Assembly: GCA_036939755.1 (NCBI GenBank)
Contig: JALLAZ010001356.1
Location: forward strand, 1-19,742
Reading direction: 5' to 3'
From: Stephanodiscus triporus
Taxonomy: Eukaryota; Bacillariophyta; Thalassiosirophyceae; Thalassiosirales; Thalassiosiraceae
DNA length: 19,742 nt
This document shows, piece after piece, positions 17,268 through 19,742 of this stretch (positions are counted from its first letter, which is position 1; each line of letters begins with the position of its first letter). The position numbers and the translations under genes are program-made. The notes under the pieces were generated by a model. The model was given only the letters and a program-made list of their open reading frames with translations, was not told the DNA's origin and did no database searches.

Positions 17268-17978
17268 GCAGGGGGAGGGATGGGCTCGAGACGATGAAGG
17301 ATTGATACCATCGGGAGGAAGGACGGGGAGGGAGAGAGGGAGAGGAGAGAGAGATAAATGGTGCTTTGGAGATTCGTCGGGGGCTTGCGAATACTCGAGC
17401 GTTTTTAGAAATATGCCTTGTACGAGGAGTTTACTTGGAATATTCGGAATGGAATCATACAGTTGCCTATTATCTAGAACGACACACGGAGTGAGGTGAT
17501 GGTTATATTGATATTTTGCAACGGGGGGGGGAACACGTTTGCGTGGAGAGGTGATCATGGTCAAGGCGCATAGGGAATTAGTAAATGCCGAGTTATTTTT
17601 ATTACTCTCGCGCTCCTCGATGCGTTGATATACCGGTCATAAATAATGTTTTATTTGTTACGATTGCCCTTGTTTCCTCTTTTGCGATAGGCAATGTGTG
17701 TGTTAAGTGAAGTGGTAAGATATCTTACGTAAGCGTCCATCTTTTCCAGCACTGGTGCTCATGCAAATTCATACGATAAATTGAAAAAGAACATTTATTC
17801 ACTGAGACAAAGTTCAACAATTAAATTATGGATGCCTAGATATTTGATGAGGACGATTAATATGGATCGAAGACAAACTCAACAGAAAGAATTCTTTTCT
17901 TCCCTTGAATCGTGCCATCCATCATTACGAAATGCAATCAAAGTAAGCTAAATAGTACAGGAGCGAGACGCATATCGA
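17268..17978. other. Convergent intergenic region, no gene seen
   Basis: Holds the 3' ends of the acyl carrier protein gene (plus) and the DCP1 gene (minus). G-rich GGGAGAGA-type sequence follows the first stop, and a G run lies near 17524-17531. The remainder is AT-rich. No open frame resembles a protein. Confidence 0.6.
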
Positions 17979-18770
17979 TTATTTCCTAGCGAAGTTTTCC
18001 TGCTGTTGACGATCCGCCCGTCTATGCACCACCTTCAAGTACTGGGCGTGAATTAAATCGAGAAACCGCTCGTCCTGTATCAGCGATAGCAGGGACAATT
18101 GCAAGCTTTTCTTATCCAGCACGAGATTCTGATGGGTGGAAAGTGGGACGCGTGTGGTCGGCTCCTCCGCTAATGCCCGGTCCCCGACAGCAGGCTTAAG
18201 TTCTTGTCCAGTCGCGACGCGATAAGCGGCCGGCGCGTTGTCGTTGGACCCGAGAGTGAGGGTGGACAGAAGAGCAACCCCAGCATCCTGACGAGCCGAA
18301 TCCTCGTCTTCTTCGCTAACTAAAGATTGAGGAGGGGGATGAGTGCGCTCCATCTCCTCGATTTTGATGAGGCTGCTCACGACCTGCTCCAGGTAAGATG
18401 CTATCTGATCCCTCTCCTTCCCGTCGTGAAACCAGATGCCTATGAAATCAGTCGATACTGGATTATCCCTGAATATTAAATATGGATCCTTCACTTGCAT
18501 CTGAAATGAAGCAGTGATCGGGACATCCAAATTCTCACTAGATGATCGATTTAGCACGAGTAGTTTGAACCGGGGGGCGTCCGATCGTTTGGTGACGAAG
18601 AGAGTCCCCTCCACATTTTTCTTCTCCCACGATGATTGCTTAGTATTGTTATATTCGTACAAGACTACGTGTGTGGCTGTTATGGCTATGTCGATGATGT
18701 TGCGATCCATCCGTTGGAGTACTCGTAGGTTGGCCTTTCGGCGTGTGTCGGCGTCGATTGTGGCTGCCAT
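17979..18770 (-). CDS. DCP1: mRNA-decapping enzyme subunit DCP1
   Basis: 263 aa, no intron, ATG at 18770. The N-terminal EVH1-like domain (about 10-135) contains [16 protein letters not shown]48 in [13 protein letters not shown], the family signature [21 protein letters not shown] and W113 in [16 protein letters not shown] variable Pro/Glu/Ala linker follows. The C-terminus (about 216-252: [15 protein letters not shown] then [12 protein letters not shown]) matches the trimerisation helix region of metazoan and plant DCP1. The protein activates the DCP2 cap hydrolase in 5'-3' mRNA decay in cytoplasmic P-bodies. Its length is shorter than animal DCP1 and close to fungal and algal forms. It converges with the upstream acyl carrier protein gene. 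Identity is firm. Confidence 0.93.
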   Translation of the reverse strand: MAATIDADTRRKANLRVLQRMDRNIIDIAITATHVVLYEYNNTKQSSWEKKNVEGTLFVTKRSDAPRFKLLVLNRSSSENLDVPITASFQMQVKDPYLIFRDNPVSTDFIGIWFHDGKERDQIASYLEQVVSSLIKIEEMERTHPPPQSLVSEEDEDSARQDAGVALLSTLTLGSNDNAPAAYRVATGQELKPAVGDRALAEEPTTRVPLSTHQNLVLDKKSLQLSLLSLIQDERFLDLIHAQYLKVVHRRADRQQQENFARK

Positions 18771-19010
18771 GGTGAAGTATGTAGAAAACGATGTTTGGCT
18801 TTTGTGTTTGGCGAATTAGGCCCGTTCTGTCAGTGGAATTTTATGCTACGATATGTGGTAAATAAGATTTATCGTACGATATCAGAAATCGTACCACATA
18901 TCGTGCAAAAACCTCCTTAAAAACGAGGTACGATACGATTTTCGAGGTTTTTGCACGATTTGGGGTACGATTTGAGGTACGATGTGAGGTACGATAGGTA
19001 GCTCCTCCCC

Positions 19011-19085
19011 CGTCCTTCCCCGTCCTTCCCCGTCCTTCCCCGTCCTTCCCCATCCTTCCCCGTCCTTCCCCGTCCTCCCCTGTCC
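19011..19085. repeat. 10-bp minisatellite, about 7.5 copies
   Basis: CGTCCTTCCC is repeated in register from 19011. One copy has CATCC and the last full copy has TCCTCCCC. It lies just inside the left TACGAT cluster. Confidence 0.95.
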
Positions 19086-19289
19086 AATACCGCCTGCCGC
19101 TGTGGTCTGCCATCTTTGTCCGCCATCGCCGTCGACACAGCCGCAGCACCGTCTGTCCCTATACGGTTCATCCGGCAATGGCGCCCGCAATCAACACAGC
19201 GGCAGCGGCAGGCGGCAGTGGTGGGGGGGGCACACACAACAACCAACTAAAAGCGGCAGCGACGGCGACAGAAACGGCGGCAGGAAGGG

Positions 19290-19462
19290 GATGGTGATGG
19301 CGACGGCGACGGCGACAGCAACAGAGTTGGCAACAGATATGGTGACGATGTCCGCGACAACGATGACGATGACGGCGACCACGACGGCGACCGCGACAAC
19401 GATGCCCACAACGATGATGACAGCAACGGCGACAACGAAGATGACAACAACAACGACAACCT
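19290..19462. repeat. Low-complexity ACG/ACA/GCG triplet tract
   Basis: The plus strand is a degenerate mix of GACGGC, GACAAC, AACGATG and similar triplets with almost no purine-pyrimidine complexity. It translates to Thr/Ala/Met strings and is best read as cryptic simple sequence, not a gene. Confidence 0.7.
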
Positions 19463-19742
19463 GCTGAAACGCAGCACAATCAGTTCTTCTGTGGACGTGG
19501 CGGCAGGGTATCGTGAAGGCGGCGAAGGACGGTGAAGGCAGCGAAGGGAAGGGGATTGGAAAAGGTGGGATGTGTGTCGAGGAGGTGCGCAGTCACTCTG
19601 AACGTATCTAGCATATCGTACAAGAGGCTCCTTGACCCCCTTTTTCCTTTCTGTCAGAAGGGCAATTATTTGGTACAATTCAAGCTCCCGCCATGAAATC
19701 GTACCTCAAAATCGTACCTCCTCTTTTCAGTTTTTTTTTGCA

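Larger units (their letters stand above)
18841..19742. repeat. Repeat-rich region with TACGAT motifs in both orientations, probable transposon end(s)
   Basis: From about 18846 to 18996 the 6-mer TACGAT or its complement occurs many times, several as GAGGTACGAT. There are hairpin-forming pairs: TACGATATGTGGTA facing TACCACATATCGT, and TCGTGCAAAAACCTC facing GAGGTTTTTGCACGA. The complementary form (ATCGTACCTCAAAATCGTACCTCC) reappears at about 19698-19721 near the window end, so the two clusters face each other as rough terminal or subterminal inverted repeats about 850 bp apart. No transposase was recognised between them; open frames here are low-complexity. Confidence 0.6.

Noticed and set aside
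18841..19246. Three overlapping minus-strand frames with GKDGEGRGRTG repeats
   Set aside because: They are translations of the 10-bp minisatellite, which is open in all three frames by its composition.
19102..19467. Plus-strand 121-aa Thr/Ala/Met-rich frame
   Set aside because: Low-complexity triplet tract without normal amino-acid composition.

Overview
The window looks like nuclear DNA of a stramenopile, most likely a diatom. It has short GT-AG introns, a nucleus-encoded mitochondrial acyl carrier protein, a TBCC-domain centrosome-type protein, an mRNA-decapping subunit, and the remains of a repeat-plus-RAP-domain protein of a kind I associate with large diatom families. The taxonomic call is inference. 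No bacterial operon structure, rRNA, tRNA or CRISPR array was seen.

Layout. Positions 1-507 are the 3' end of an open frame running in from the left edge. Positions 508-1730 hold no convincing gene but contain a perfect 25-bp inverted repeat (602-736) and a 110-bp direct duplication (737-950). Positions 1731-2628 are a probable two-exon gene for a small membrane protein with a cysteine-rich tail. Positions 2629-3850 are mostly empty. Positions 3850-5940 (minus strand) are a decayed RAP-domain gene with several stops and frameshifts.

Positions 5946-12128 are a non-LTR retrotransposon with two intact open frames. The first (1478 aa) carries an apurinic-like endonuclease, a reverse transcriptase and, after the usual end of such proteins, a complete J domain with an intact HPD motif. 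The second (417 aa) is unrecognised. The J-domain fusion is the most unusual thing in the window.

From 12638 the DNA returns to host genes. A TBCCD1-like gene (minus, two exons) is divergent from a mitochondrial acyl carrier protein gene (plus, two exons) across about 200 bp. A DCP1 gene (minus) converges on the latter. The right end (18840-19742) is repeat-rich: TACGAT-type motifs in both orientations, a 10-bp minisatellite and a low-complexity ACG/ACA tract, probably part of a DNA transposon or foldback element.

The host genes are functionally unrelated housekeeping genes. The retroelement appears to have inserted close to the 5' end of the already weak or dead RAP gene.
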